Source of the DNA: Rotaria sp. Silwood1
Taxonomy: Eukaryota > Rotifera > Eurotatoria > Philodinida > Philodinidae
DNA: 64,000 bases
Assembly (NCBI GenBank): GCA_905250075.1
Contig: CAJNOP010000003.1
Span: 707,507-771,506 of the forward strand
Direction of reading: 5' to 3'
In this document: positions 52,675 to 64,000 of the stretch, piece after piece
Layout: every line of letters begins with the position of its first letter
How positions within the stretch are numbered: position 1 is the stretch's first letter
Notes under the pieces: generated by a model
Told to the model about the DNA's origin: nothing
The model's input: the letters and a program-made list of their open reading frames with translations, nothing else
The model's database searches: none
Program-made: the position numbers and the translations under genes

Positions 52675-55600
52675 TTGATGATCTTAGCAGCAGCTGCATG
52701 TGCTGTGGCTGGTGCTGCAGGACTTTCTTATATATTTGATGATAATAGTGATGAACAACAATCAACTAATATGAAATATGAAACAGTTACTGTATCATCA
52801 ACTATTCTTGATAAACAAGGTATTGTTAAATATGTTATACATCCGTATTCATATATGTATTATCCATTTATTAAACAAGAACAAAATAAATGTATTGTGA
52901 CCTTTATCAATCAAAATAAATTAAATCAATTAAAATTACCAATAGAAAATTATAAAGAAAAAATGAATGACTCGATATTTAAACAAGATTTTTCTATTAT
53001 TTTCTTTTGGTCAATACCATTAAAAGCTCATCTACTACAAACATCAACAAAATCATGTTTTATTAGAGAAAATTTCAATATTTTTGAACGTAGTGTAATA
53101 AAAATTAGTATTGGAATTCAAAATGTAAGAAGAAAACTATTTTATATTATTATTAATCCTTTGATTATACGTGAGACTTTTTTTTGCTGATCATAACTTT
53201 TACAATCTTCTTTTTTTTCTCCTTATGCTTTTACCATTATCGCATCATTACATGATCTCTAATTTTGATTTTTTTGAACGACTACTAGCTTTCAATTTTT
53301 GAGTTATTTATTTTATTGTCTGTACATCTATCACAGACAATCCTACAAGCCTTTCTTTTCCTTTTACTTCTACTTCGTATTTTCATCAATTTACTAAAAA
53401 TGCTTGCATTGAAAACCGAGTCCGAACGTCAGGCTCGCTGCATGTTTAATCTCATTGTATATGTTAATCTGGTGGGAAAAAAATGAATTATGAATTCATA
53501 GGTCTCTCAGAATTCATACGCTCTTTGTATCTAAATCATTTAAAATGCAATGAGAAAAAAATAGAAATCGATAAGACTACGTAAAATCTTAGAATATTCA
53601 ACATTACTAGATTTATATATTATGATATGGAACCATCAAATTTGTGCAAGTACTGGATTTTATGATTTTAGTTAAGAGCTAACGCAATGAGGTATTTATG
53701 CCTGATTGTAGAATTCTATGCGGAAACCCACATTTTTGTCATGTTTCCGAAAACAAATCATAGCTAAAGAGTTAAACTAAATATCTATTTCAGAAAATAA
53801 ATGAAAATATTGATATGTCTGATATTCCATCAGAAATAGCACTTTCAAATTATGATCCATATTCTTATGAAACAAATCGACGAAAACCATCATTAATTAT
53901 AAATCATGATGAATATGATAATACATTGGATTCATTATCATATAATCGAATAACCAATGATGATATTATTCCAATCGGTATACTTAAAAAAAAGAAACCA
54001 AATATGAATGAAAATGATAATAATCAAAAAAGATTTTGTTATGATAAAATATCAAGTAATGTGAATTATATTGAACAAAAATGATTAATTTATTTTAAAA
54101 ATTTAAGATTCCAATCAAGAAAATCTAATGAGAAAAATAATATTGAAAAATGTAAATTTATGTGTAGAAAACTTATCAAAAATTTTAAATGAATCATGTT
54201 CAAACACTGAAAAACAATCAACTGCATTATATGATTCATCTTCATTTACTTCGTTAATGAATAATAATAATCAATCAAAATCATCTATTCGACAAGATAT
54301 TTATAAAAAGAAGCATTCAGAATTATTCAAAGTATGAATGCCTATTAGAATCTTTTCTATTTTAAAATGGAGGATAAAGAGATGTCACATATGTTCAGTG
54401 TCCTTCATAATATCACAAGAAAAACAATCAGTAAAATATTCAAACTGATATTGGTCTATTTATAGAGAAAGTGTTTTTTTTATATGATCCGTCTAAATTG
54501 ATGAAATACTATTTCGAATGACGTTACGGTCTCTAACGAACTACTAACAAGGGAAGTTTTTTAACTAATCTCGAGCTTTCTAATTCATCTTTTGGTTATA
54601 AGTACGTCTTCATGACACTAAATCGTTTATACTGACGACTTATCGTTTCCTAGTATATAGTTTATGTTATATTGGAACGAAAAGTTTTTTGTATTATGAA
54701 ACTAGCATCAATCGTTTATTTCTACATGGATAGAGGCTCATTGTGCAAATTTCTAATGTTGTTAAAGCTTGCTTCTCTTGCGACTATTTTCGATATAATG
54801 ACAAAAGATTACTAATGTCATTACGTTGTTTGTTGTATAAATCTGAGTTTAAATATTGTATCAGGTTTTTAATCTAATAAACAAGCTATTATATACTAGA
54901 TTCCTCTTTATAACAGCTTTGAAACTTCATAGTTCAATCTAGTTACAAATTTCAAAAAAGCTGATAACATAATTTATTGATATATTTTTAGTCTCAAGTT
55001 ATTAGAATCATAAATGAGTAATGATTTGAAAAAATGCCAGTGTTTTTTCATAACATTAACCATGTCTTAGGAACGAAAAAATTTCAACACGAACGCTTTT
55101 AGAATTTTCTTAGTCTCACTAATTCCTACTTCTGAACAAAAGATGAAGTCGCAAGTTCAAGATTAGTCGAAATACCTTTTCAATAAGCTAAGCAAGATCA
55201 CTTTTTCATGAGTCAACTTAACCGATATAATTATGTAGATCATCTATAAAACTAATTGTAACACCATATACATAATCAATTTCGTGGAACGCAATCGAAA
55301 AGGAGTGTTGAAGGATATCGGATAGAAATTTTGCGCCCCATACAAATCGTAACAGATGCTAATCAGAGACCGTCATCGACATTGATATATGGTTACAGAC
55401 CATACACCAATAACGGCTTGTTACTATTTTCTTATTGTATCTCTGTAGGAGTAAGAAGAAGGATGGTGTAGAAACGTGTCCCAAAATAGATGGAATAAAG
55501 CAATCGTTTTGTGATTAGCGACAGCAGATACATCATGTTTCACATTTTAATCCTGAAGGGATTATACTAACAGCTTGTCTTCATAAAAATCAATGATATT

Positions 55601-56074
55601 TCTCTTGAATAAAAAGCTTTGAATCAAACAATTTTTAATAATAGTAGATTTCTTGTTTTTAATAATTCTTTTTTTTTTCAAAAATTCAAGCATGAAAAAA
55701 GTCTTGATTCTCTGAACTATGGAAGTGATAATACAAATCCTATAGAACAATTATCTGATGGTATAATTTTGCATCGTGGTAAACAATTTGGTATAGCCCT
55801 AGGTAAACCGATGATACGCAAATATAATGAAAATGAAGAATTTCCTTCAAAATATTCTCATTCAATTAATGAACTAAATAGATTATTATCGAAAACAAAT
55901 TGTTTATTAATGCAACAACAAAACATTGAATCAATTGAAGATCTAATTCGATTATTTTTAGAACAAGGACAAAAAAAATTTAGTGAAATAATGATTGATT
56001 CATTTAAAGTTGATCCATTTATTGTTGAACAAATTAATATAATACTTATGAAATGGGCAAAAAGTTTGACTTAA
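52675..56074 (+). CDS. Unrecognised 439-aa protein divergent from TERT
   Basis: Four exons, 52675-53124, 53794-54055, 54108-54331 and 55691-56074, splice in phases 0, 1 and 0 into one continuous frame. The N-terminus MMILAAAACAVAGAAGLSYIF is small-residue-rich and hydrophobic, possibly a membrane anchor or signal. Residues to about 150 include a beta-like region (VKYVIHPYSYMYYPF). The middle is polar and Asn/Ser/Lys-rich, probably disordered. The last exon carries LHRGKQFGIALGKPMIRKYN and a helical C-terminal part, ending ILMKWAKSLT. No family was recognised. Clean splice sites and consistent phase support a real gene. The third intron (54332-55690) holds a copy of repeat R2 and otherwise nothing recognisable. 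Confidence 0.65.
55452..55575 (+). repeat. Dispersed repeat family R2, copy 2
   Basis: It contains GCGACAGCAGATACATCATG, then TTTCACATTTTAATCCTGAAGGGAT, matching the 28560-28690 copy (reversed) over about 120 bp. It lies in an intron of the 52675-56074 gene. Confidence 0.6.
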
Positions 56075-56365
56075 TAGAAAATTTCTAACGACATCTCTCT
56101 TTCGATATTTTTCTATTGTAAACTTTACTACAAAATAAATTCATAAAAAAATTACAAATCAACTTATTGCTTATAATTTCATCTTAAAAATATTAATTTA
56201 AAAAAAAAAACCTTTGATAGTTGTCAAGGTTATCCATAGAGATGTCAGTAAGAATGGCAAGCAAACATACCTTGCGCGCTTACTAGAAATCAACAGCCAT
56301 CATTATTATTATTATTTCTGTTTCGAAATCTTATTGTTGTTGAATAGAACAGAATAATTCTGATC

Positions 56366-59300
56366 ATGAGCGGATTTGAATCACTTTCAAAACCATTAAA
56401 ACCTCGATCCGAAGTTGCCGTACATACACTTCATCCAACACTTGAACAAAAACCACGAGCTAAGTATAGTGTACCTGATTGGTTCAATCATAAGTAAGAT
56501 TTTTAAATGTTTTATTTCCTTTTTTTTTTGTTTTTTTGTTTTGTTCTTCAGTTACGCCATTTCATATGATGCAGAACGTAGTCGAAATGTTTCGCATCAA
56601 GTAAGACAAGATGGTCGAAGATTGACTAATGAAACATATAATGAATCATGGTGGAATAAACATGATAAGTAAGTTAACTAATATATGGAGAGTATCATTC
56701 GTAAATGGTGTGACTTCGTAAAATTAAAGTATGTGTATCTCATGATGATGAACTTTTCTACAGTTACTTTTTATATATTATGTGTATGTCTAGTTGTTCT
56801 AGATACCTTTAAAAAAATTAGCGCTAGAGACCTTTATCTCGAGAACTTATTAGTAACTAACTAACGTTTAAAGCAACATCGACTTCATATATTCGAGTTT
56901 TTTTTTCAAAAATACAATACAAAGCACCAGTTTTGAAAACAAAATGTTACATTCTGTAGACAACTTCTGAAACTAAAAAAAATTCTATTCAAAGTTTTTT
57001 CTGAGCATACCTAGATTTTTCAAAAAATTGATTTCATTTTCGTTAGAGATATGATAGGGTATGAATCAGAGATGGAACCAGTACGACTTTTAGACCGATC
57101 GGTAACCGGTAAACCCACCTGTCTAACCTTTTCAGACCACTGTCAGTTCTAGTTGTCAAAAATTTAGACTAGTTCCATCTCTATATCAGGTATGTGATAC
57201 AACTTGGCAAATAAAGTTTGTCACACGATGAACCATGTTCTCCATATCTGAACCATTTTTTTTTCGGACTGTGAATTATCGATGTATCATGCGTTACCGG
57301 TAGATCGGTCGGTAGCCGGTACACCGGTTCCATCTCTGGTATGAATATACATACAAAAAACTGCTCTTATAACTGAACGAGAAGTTCGAAATCAATGCTA
57401 AACAATTTAAATCCTCTTTTCGAATCTGTAGATGATGGTAAGATAAAAAAGTTTTTTTCGGAATTTGATAGGATTTCTAGAAATATCTAAAAAGATAGTT
57501 TTTGATAACAAATAACGACTTTACACCTAGAATAATGAAACAATTATCTCTAAAACACTTAGTATAATCTTTAAGACTCGGAAATATAACTGATTTATAG
57601 ACAATAGCGGACTTTATAACTCACGAATAACTTTTACGACTCTTAATATTGTCTAGCTAACTAAACAAAACTCTCCGAAAGAAGTTTACTATGCTTATAT
57701 AAAAAGATGAAAAATTTGAATGTAACTAAGCAAAATATAATTGATACAGTAGTGGCAAACAAGTCTCATTACTATTGAAAAAGCACCTAAACTTGAATTC
57801 TTTGGTTTCATATTTTGATCACAAATAGAGTAAGTCGAACTCCGATAGCAAGGACCCATGAGAACCTGAATGGCCTTCATATAAAGGAGCTCGAAGGTCA
57901 ATATAAAGTTTTTCTTCCAACAAAGATATTTCAATATGGGAAATACATATCATTGCGTTTGATCATTTATACCAAAGTTCATTGTCGCCTCTATCATGAA
58001 TAAACATTTTATATCAAATAGTTTTACTTTGCCTAGTTTATGAATTAATTTTTGAGTATTCTAGACATAACAGTTGATCGGTCTCGTCATCTTTTTTCTA
58101 CAAACTTCATGATTTTAGCCATCAACAACTGAGAGATCTGTCCTTAAGTCATCCGAAACAATGACAGCTTCCCATCTCTGTATTTTACTGCATTGAAGTA
58201 CTCTATCTACAACCTAATATAGCCAGGCGAAGCTTTATTTGTTAACAAGAAGAAGCATGTTAAAGCATCAAAACCATGAAGAACCAGAAAACTGTCAAAA
58301 GAGTCATGTTTGAACTCTGGGAGAAAAGATGCTATGTTTGTAATTAACATATTATGCAAAAGACTTGAAGTTCATATAGTTTTAACTCAGTAGCGAGACT
58401 TCTTGCGACGACTGAAATACACTTTCTTGTTGGTTTATTTATTAATCCTAATATCTATTTCAGTGACGTACGTATTTCTGATCGACTTGATGAAATTGAT
58501 AAATGGCGTAAAACTCTTGAATATACAATTCAAGATGTTGATCGTGAAATTCAAGCTATTCAGTCGGCTAAAGAACAATGTGAGCGTTATTTAGAACATA
58601 TGCGAAGTCCATTAGGTAAATAATTATTTAAAAAAAAACCAAAAGCATATCGGGTTTTATTATTTTTTTTAAAGATGTTTCATTGGAAAATTATGTCACA
58701 CGTGATGGACGTAAAGCAATTGATAATGTTGATGATGAAGCAGAACGTGAATTAAAAAAGGTAAATTAATTAATAGTATAAATAAATAAACGATTTGAAA
58801 GCCAAACAATAAAATAATTTGATTCATCTAAAAGAATACATTGTTTTATACATTCATTATATTGAACATATTCAATTGATTCTTGATTAACAAATAGAAT
58901 ACGTTGTTTTTTATAATCACATAATATCCAATCTAATGTACGTTCATAACCAGTTAAACCAGAGATACAACCAATATTATTTAAATCAATATGATAATAT
59001 TCTTTATCAAGTAATGAATCATATACATATAAACAATAATCTTCATAATGTTTTGATGAATAACGACCATAACATATAACAATACCAATATAATTTTCAA
59101 ATGCATGTAAACCATGCATTGTACCATCATCAAATTCAAGATCACAAACATGTCTAAATTCATATTGAGATAAACGTGATAGAACTGTTGAAGTACATGT
59201 TGATGTAAAAGAAAAATAACCATGATAAATTGATGATGAGTTGCATACAAGATATCGAATTTGATTATTATGATCAAGACTAAATGGAAAACCAGGTAAA

Positions 59301-61637
59301 AGAATTTCATATTTAACTTTACATTGTCGAAGATTATAAACATATAAACTTGATGTTGATGCTACTAATAATTCATTTTTATATTTATTATAACATATAC
59401 CTATGTAATTAATATTTGATGATTGAAAACATATTTTTTCATCACATTGTTCTGTTTCAATATTATAAATATCAACATGTGTTGAATTAGCTAAAAGAAT
59501 TTTATTATCATAAAATTTTGTTATTGGTTGACAATAATATTGACGATCAAAAAGATAGATTATTTTTTGAGGATTATTTTGCCATAATGTTAAATTATTT
59601 AAACTAGAACTTCGATTATTATTTACTTTTTTTGGTATTGAAAGCTCAAATATAATTGTTGAACTTGGTAATGAACTTGTACGACGACGATGATGATCAC
59701 GATAAGAAAATCTATAATTAGGTTTGATATTTAAACAAGTTACAAAACGAGATTGACATTGTTCATCATCATCACCTTCATCATCACTTGATGCTAATTC
59801 AACATGATAAATAATTGGTGATGATAATGTTTTTGTTCGATCATCAAATTTTTCTGTAATTGTTGATACATATGCATAATATTGAACTTCATTCTCATTT
59901 GAAAATAATATTGCATTAGTGCAATTGATAGGTGGTATAATAGTTGTAGTTTCAAATAAATTATTTAATTCTTGTTTATCAGATAGAAGAAGTTGTTCTG
60001 CATATGATAAAGATTGTTTATTATCATATTCTTTACTATTCCGTACAATTAATTTAGCTTCATCGACAGCTGTTTTAATTTTTCCATTAATTGATGAGGA
60101 TTTTAATAATAGAAGTTCTCGTCGGCGAGTTTCAGGAGTTGAACTATTTGTTCGAATACGTGGCATTAAGCAAACCTTGATAATACTAAACTAAGAAAAA
60201 AGCAGCGCACATACATGCATATATAAGAATAACAACATTCTTTTGCGTAGGAAGTCTACGTGATCGATGGTATCAAACGACAACTTCATCAACAAGTACA
60301 AACGGCTTTTGATCAAATTGCTCGTCTTAATGAAGCTAAACAACAACTAATTCGAGTATATTTTATTGAATTTAGAAATGCTTTCTCGATAGTTAATATT
60401 ATTATATAATTTAGGATTTACAAGATAAACATACAGCTTTTGGTATATGTGAAGAAAATTTACAATTAAATGAATTTTCACCAAATATTAGTTATAAACC
60501 TGATCCATGTCGACCAATCAAAGGACAAATAACACCAGAAGAATGGTATGCTTTTTCGAAATATAACAAAGATCGTGCAGAAAAAGAAAGTATAAAAAAG
60601 AAAGAAAACTAGAGTTTCTAAAAATATTTTTCATTGAAATGTTTTTTTTTGAAGTGTATGAATCCGTACGTCTTCGTGAAAGTATATTTCATACAATGGG
60701 TCAATCAGCTGCTGATCTTGAATCACAAGGAAAAACAAGTGAATATGCATTACGAAAACGTCTTCACGAACTTGAACGAGCACTCAAAGAACTTGAATGG
60801 CAAAAGAAACAAGTAAGTCTTTTTTTCTTGAAATGCGATCTTAAAATTTTGGATGCTCCTCACAGACTTTGATATACGGTCTAAGACCGTCTATGAATAA
60901 TAGGGAGATAAAGCAGCTTTCTTATGATCAATAACAGCAGCTACATCGTATTTTATATTTTAACCCGGCAGGGACTGTACTAAAAGCTTTTATTTTTAGA
61001 TTCATGAATTTTTCTTATTGTGTATTTTAGACGGAAGAAGAAATCCTTAGTAATGAAAATGATATTGATCGTTTAGAAAAAGCGATTCGAGGTAAAAGAT
61101 AAATGTTTTGAAAATATTATTGCATTAATTATTTTATTTTAGATAAAGAACCATTAATTAAATTAGCAATGACACGACAAGAAAATCGTCATAATAGACC
61201 TGGAATGGATTTAGTTCGTGATGAAGTTTCATATGGAGTATATTTATTTATTTACTTATTATTGTGCTTATTTCATATTTTCTATCTAAAATTTAGTTAT
61301 GTGATGAAATTCAACAATTAAAAGCTGAAAAACGTGCCTTAGAAGATCAATTAAAACAAACAAAGTAATAGAAAATTTATAAAAAAAAATATTTTCCCTT
61401 TTTTGTTTTAAATTAATCTCATTTAGACATGCATGGAATATTCTTCAACAACAATTACATAGAATTGAAGATGAAATAGCTGTTAAATCAAATTCAATAA
61501 TGCTTGAAAAACGAACATTAGAAACTCGACGTCGTCTTAATACAGAAATAACACCAAATACAGAAACTGATCGTAATCGACAATTACTGAACATGGATTC
61601 AAGTGGCCTTCGTCCAATTCTTCAATCAATCTATTAA
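56366..61637 (+). CDS. TEKT2: Tektin-2, ciliary doublet-microtubule filament protein
   Basis: Tektins form filaments inside the doublet microtubules of cilia and flagella. Eleven exons: 56366-56493, 56552-56668, 58464-58615, 58675-58760, 60251-60355, 60415-60589, 60655-60812, 61031-61091, 61143-61237, 61297-61364 and 61427-61637, giving 451 aa (human TEKT2 about 430). The product is almost wholly coiled coil. The tektin signature, usually RPNVELCRD, reads RPGMDLVRD here. Other landmarks are EEWYAFSKYNKDRAEKE, YALRKRLHELERALKELEWQ and a C-terminal SNSIMLEKRTLETRRRL, which match tektin-2 better than other tektins. Intron 2 (1795 bp) holds repeat R1 with a nested hAT-type element. Intron 4 (1490 bp) holds a complete antisense gene. 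Confidence 0.94.
56735..57520 (+). repeat. Dispersed repeat family R1, copy C (tektin-2 intron 2), interrupted by a MITE
   Basis: Similar to the two TERT-intron copies, e.g. TCTAGATACC with AGCGCTAGAGACCTTTATCT, and CTTATAACTGAACGAGAAGTTC matching CTCGTAACTGATTGAGAAGTTT in copy B. The hAT-type element at 57067-57338 splits it. Confidence 0.6.
57067..57338. mobile_element. hAT-type MITE with perfect 8-bp target duplication
   Basis: The ends are CAGAGATGGAACC and its complement GGTTCCATCTCTG. The inner flanks add further paired sequence around ACCGGTA. Both sides carry GTATGAAT (57059-57066 and 57339-57346). The 272-bp body has no ORF. An internal TAGTTCCATCTCTATA near 57167 resembles an end and hints at a composite history. 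Confidence 0.9.
58766..60166 (-). CDS. Intronless beta-propeller-like protein nested antisense in tektin-2 intron 4
   Basis: A single uninterrupted 466-codon frame lies wholly within the tektin-2 intron 58761-60250, on the opposite strand. Residues 1-80 are polar and helical (MPRIRTNSSTPETRRRELLL). An acidic run SSDDEGDDDEQ follows. From about 200 to the end there are repeated beta-strand units such as KILLANSTHVDIYNIE, ELLVASTSSLYVYNL and YIGIVICYGRYSSKHY, ending YFIVWLSNRLFIYTIN. This spacing resembles a WD40/NHL-like propeller, though no WD dipeptides make the class definite. The lack of introns, unlike nearly all its neighbours, suggests origin by retroposition; I saw no poly-A or target duplication. 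The stop lies 5 bp from the tektin-2 splice donor. Confidence 0.7.
   Translation of the reverse strand: MPRIRTNSSTPETRRRELLLLKSSSINGKIKTAVDEAKLIVRNSKEYDNKQSLSYAEQLLLSDKQELNNLFETTTIIPPINCTNAILFSNENEVQYYAYVSTITEKFDDRTKTLSSPIIYHVELASSDDEGDDDEQCQSRFVTCLNIKPNYRFSYRDHHRRRTSSLPSSTIIFELSIPKKVNNNRSSSLNNLTLWQNNPQKIIYLFDRQYYCQPITKFYDNKILLANSTHVDIYNIETEQCDEKICFQSSNINYIGICYNKYKNELLVASTSSLYVYNLRQCKVKYEILLPGFPFSLDHNNQIRYLVCNSSSIYHGYFSFTSTCTSTVLSRLSQYEFRHVCDLEFDDGTMHGLHAFENYIGIVICYGRYSSKHYEDYCLYVYDSLLDKEYYHIDLNNIGCISGLTGYERTLDWILCDYKKQRILFVNQESIEYVQYNECIKQCILLDESNYFIVWLSNRLFIYTIN
60905..60990 (+). repeat. Dispersed repeat family R2, copy 3 (tektin-2 intron 7)
   Basis: It contains AATAACAGCAGCTACATCGT, then ATTTTAACCCGGCAGGGACTGTACTAA, matching the core of the other two copies. 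Confidence 0.55.
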
Positions 61638-61783
61638 AATTTTTAATCGAATTCATTATAGACATATATTTTCACTGTTCCATCTATAAGTGTGCATGTG
61701 TGTGTTTCTATATCCCATTTTATTCTTAATATGTCAAAAAGAAAAATGAATAACGCGAACAAAAATAATGCGATAACAAATTT

Positions 61784-64000
61784 TTAGTTAGTTTTTTTTA
61801 TTTGAAGTGTCATTTCTTTGAATTGATATATATGAAATTGAACAAGTATGATCAAGAAATAAACACATGAACAAGCACTAATAAGAACAATCCATAAATC
61901 TGGATAACGTACGGGTGGTTGAATATAAATAGCAGCGATTAACAGTGGACATGTTATTATTATGCATAAAATTGACTGAAAATTAAAAACAAAAGAAAAT
62001 GCAATTCAATATAAGAAAAAATGATTTGAACATACGAAAAATAATTGAATTATTGATATTTGATTTAAATGTATGTATAATCGTTGAAAAGCAAGAATAG
62101 AAAAACCCAAGAATGTTAACCAGAAGATAAATACAAGATTATCTTTTATCATTAAAGGAAAGGCACTAAAAAAAACCAAATTTTTGTAAATTCAAACCTA
62201 TGAATCTAGCATTGGATTGTTTCTTCTTATGATAAACTCGTTCAAGAAATCTGTTCAGATCTATTATCAGTTTTCGCTCGAGACTATTGTCAACAGATAG
62301 AGCTCAATGAGTAAGTAACGAATAATTGAAGAAAATTTTTCAACCTCTTGAGTGAGCCTGCAGAAACTTGACAACATTGAGCAGATATCAGAATTTTATG
62401 TTATTTTAAAATATGGGCTTAAAATTTTGTGTAGAACTTCTGGATTAGGAGATAAAAGTCAACATTTTAGGGGTCTGTAGACTAAGTTTAAACGAACTTC
62501 AGTGTGTGAAAGTTTACGTAAAGTAGAAGCGACAATTTCAAATACAACGAATAGAAGACTTCCTACAAAAAACTACAATGTTATTTGGTCAAACTTAATT
62601 TTCGTGTCTCGATAAGGTCAGCTCATAACTTCTAAACTAGAAGTTCTAGAGAAATATTGAAACTATACTTGACAACAATAAATCATTTTAATTCGAACTC
62701 AATTATTTTCATATTTCTCCAAACTTCTTTAAGAAGCTGAAAACTAAATGATCATTCTGTCAAAGCATTTAAGAATTTCAGAATGTTTAAACAAAGTCTC
62801 TTCGATATACGAGTTTTTCAAGATACAGATGCTTTTCTACATAAACTATAGAAAAAATGCATCTTTCGGAATACTCAAATCTTGAAGTGACTTTGTTTAA
62901 AGATTCTAACAATTTTTATGGAAAGCTAGTTTAGTTGAACTTTTCATGTAGGTAAAGTTTCTGGTAGAATTTCAAAATTATAATTTTTTTTTGAAAATTA
63001 GAATTTTGATATCTCAGTTTGGAAGACTCATGAATCGAAACTAAGATAGACTTTGCAACTACTTACTAAGGTCCATCTAATGAACGTGGTATCGAGCGAA
63101 AAGAGTTTTGCGCTTGAAAGAGTTTCTTGATAAATATTTAGACTTGAACTTTTATAAATTACACATTTGCATTTCTTAAAATCGATATCAAAATTAGAAA
63201 TCTTCATTTAATTTCTCTATAATTTCTTCATTGTTCAAAAAATTTCGTTTACAAGCAACAAAACTAAAAGTATTTAGAAATATGAATCGTTATACTAATA
63301 CAGATCGATTTTGATTTTCTTGTTGTCGTATAACATCAGAAAAGTATCAAATTGCTTACCTAATCATAGCAAATTGTAGAAAAGCAAAACATTCAGCAGG
63401 ATATGTTGCTGAAAGCAAAATCAATGGTCTATAATACATATTCATTTCTACATAAAATAATTTGCAAAGAAAAGAATAGAATACATACAAACATGGAAGT
63501 AAAATTGTTTTTTCATGAACTTGGAATGAGAATAAATAGAAACAAAGAGAAACATTAAACTAAAAGATTGAAAAAAATAACAAAAGACTACAATTAGTAT
63601 CATTATTTAAATGAATAGAAAAAGTCTTACAAGACTAATATAAAAATTTCGAACTGTTGGTCGACGAAAAAGCATATAACATGATGGTAAAATACTCAAT
63701 GATGTTGTCAATAAACTAATTACTTATATAAATAAATAAACGAAACTTGAAAAACAAAGCAAATATTTACCATAATTTAGCTAATGTTCCATGTTCAAAT
63801 TTTGATCGTAGTTTAACAATTAAATTAATTGTACACCAAAAGTTGGCAACTTTATCCTAACAAACAGTTTCATATACAATTTTGTTTTTAAATAATTCAT
63901 TAGAGGAAAATTTTACTTCATATAAACCTCTTTCGAATGGAAAAAGTCGTTTAATGACAGCAAGAGGCTCATGTCTTAATACTGGTATCCATATGATAAA
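61784..64000 (-). CDS. ALG6: ALG6 dolichyl-P-Glc:Man9GlcNAc2-PP-dolichol glucosyltransferase, C-terminal part
   Basis: ALG6 adds the first glucose to the lipid-linked N-glycan precursor in the ER lumen. Seven exons are read: 63917-64000 (enters from the right edge), 63771-63856, 63631-63715, 63489-63559, 63360-63428, 62036-62165 and 61784-61975, in a continuous frame. Landmarks are IKRLFPFERGLYE joined to DKVANFWCTINLIVK, the family motif [13 protein letters not shown], and the last transmembrane part QPPVRYPDLWIVLISACSCV. They align with human ALG6 ([50 protein letters not shown]). At least five hydrophobic membrane spans are visible; the tail is basic (EMTLQIKKTN). The N-terminal catalytic half lies beyond the window. 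The 1.2-kb intron 62166-63359 contains an imperfect hairpin near 62785-62905. Confidence 0.92.
62785..62905. repeat. Imperfect inverted repeat in an ALG6 intron
   Basis: GTTTAAACAAAGTCTCTTC on the left pairs with GAAGTGACTTTGTTTAAA on the right, and AGATGC pairs with GCATCT nearer the centre. It may be a decayed MITE core. Confidence 0.5.

Noticed and set aside
58981-60194. Other ORFs overlapping the nested intronless gene
   Set aside because: Shadow frames of the 466-codon gene.

Overview
The window is AT-rich animal DNA. Genes are split by many short introns (about 40-75 bp, GT-AG) with occasional 0.7-1.8 kb introns filled with repeats. A Hox4 gene, tektin-2, SNAP-25, a mRNA-capping enzyme and telomerase reverse transcriptase (TERT) make it metazoan. 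The compact AT-rich style with tiny introns resembles a rotifer (bdelloid-like) genome; that lineage call is inference. Gene models were spliced by hand from GT-AG (rarely GC-AG) junctions, checking that the exon phases add up.

Layout. 1-1234 (+): 3' end of an unrecognised gene. 1420-1798: a small inverted-repeat element. 4733-5091 (-): last exon of a syntaxin-like SNARE. 10865-14990 (-): SNAP-25 with two alternative first exons. 16487-19868 (-): a secreted protein with one Ly6/uPAR (LU) domain and ten EGF repeats. 21162-21967 (+): Hox4/Deformed. 24873-25515: two adjacent miniature transposons. 26228-30952 (-): mRNA capping enzyme. 31518-34166 (+): NADP isocitrate dehydrogenase. 34.2-38.8 kb: gene-poor, with two inverted-repeat elements. 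38848-39283 (-): neuropeptide precursor. 40748-41207 (+): ZNRF-type RING ubiquitin ligase. 42.0-44.7 kb: decayed coding-like DNA and a mariner relic. 45509-46400 (-): His/Pro-rich protein. 46584-52585 (-): TERT. 52675-56074 (+): unrecognised 439-aa protein, divergent from TERT. 56366-61637 (+): tektin-2, with an intronless antisense gene (58766-60166) inside one intron. 61784 to the right edge (-): ALG6 glucosyltransferase C-terminal part.

Functionally this is a mixed neighbourhood, not an operon-like system. Two SNAREs of the Q class lie 6 kb apart on the same strand, and a neuropeptide precursor is also present, but nothing shows co-regulation. The most distinctive items are the LU+EGF secreted protein, the ASLRP-amide peptide precursor, the alternative SNAP-25 N-termini, the Hox4 homeodomain intron that is stop-free and a multiple of three, TERT with an unusual motif B', and several well-delimited non-autonomous DNA transposons, two with perfect 8-bp target duplications.
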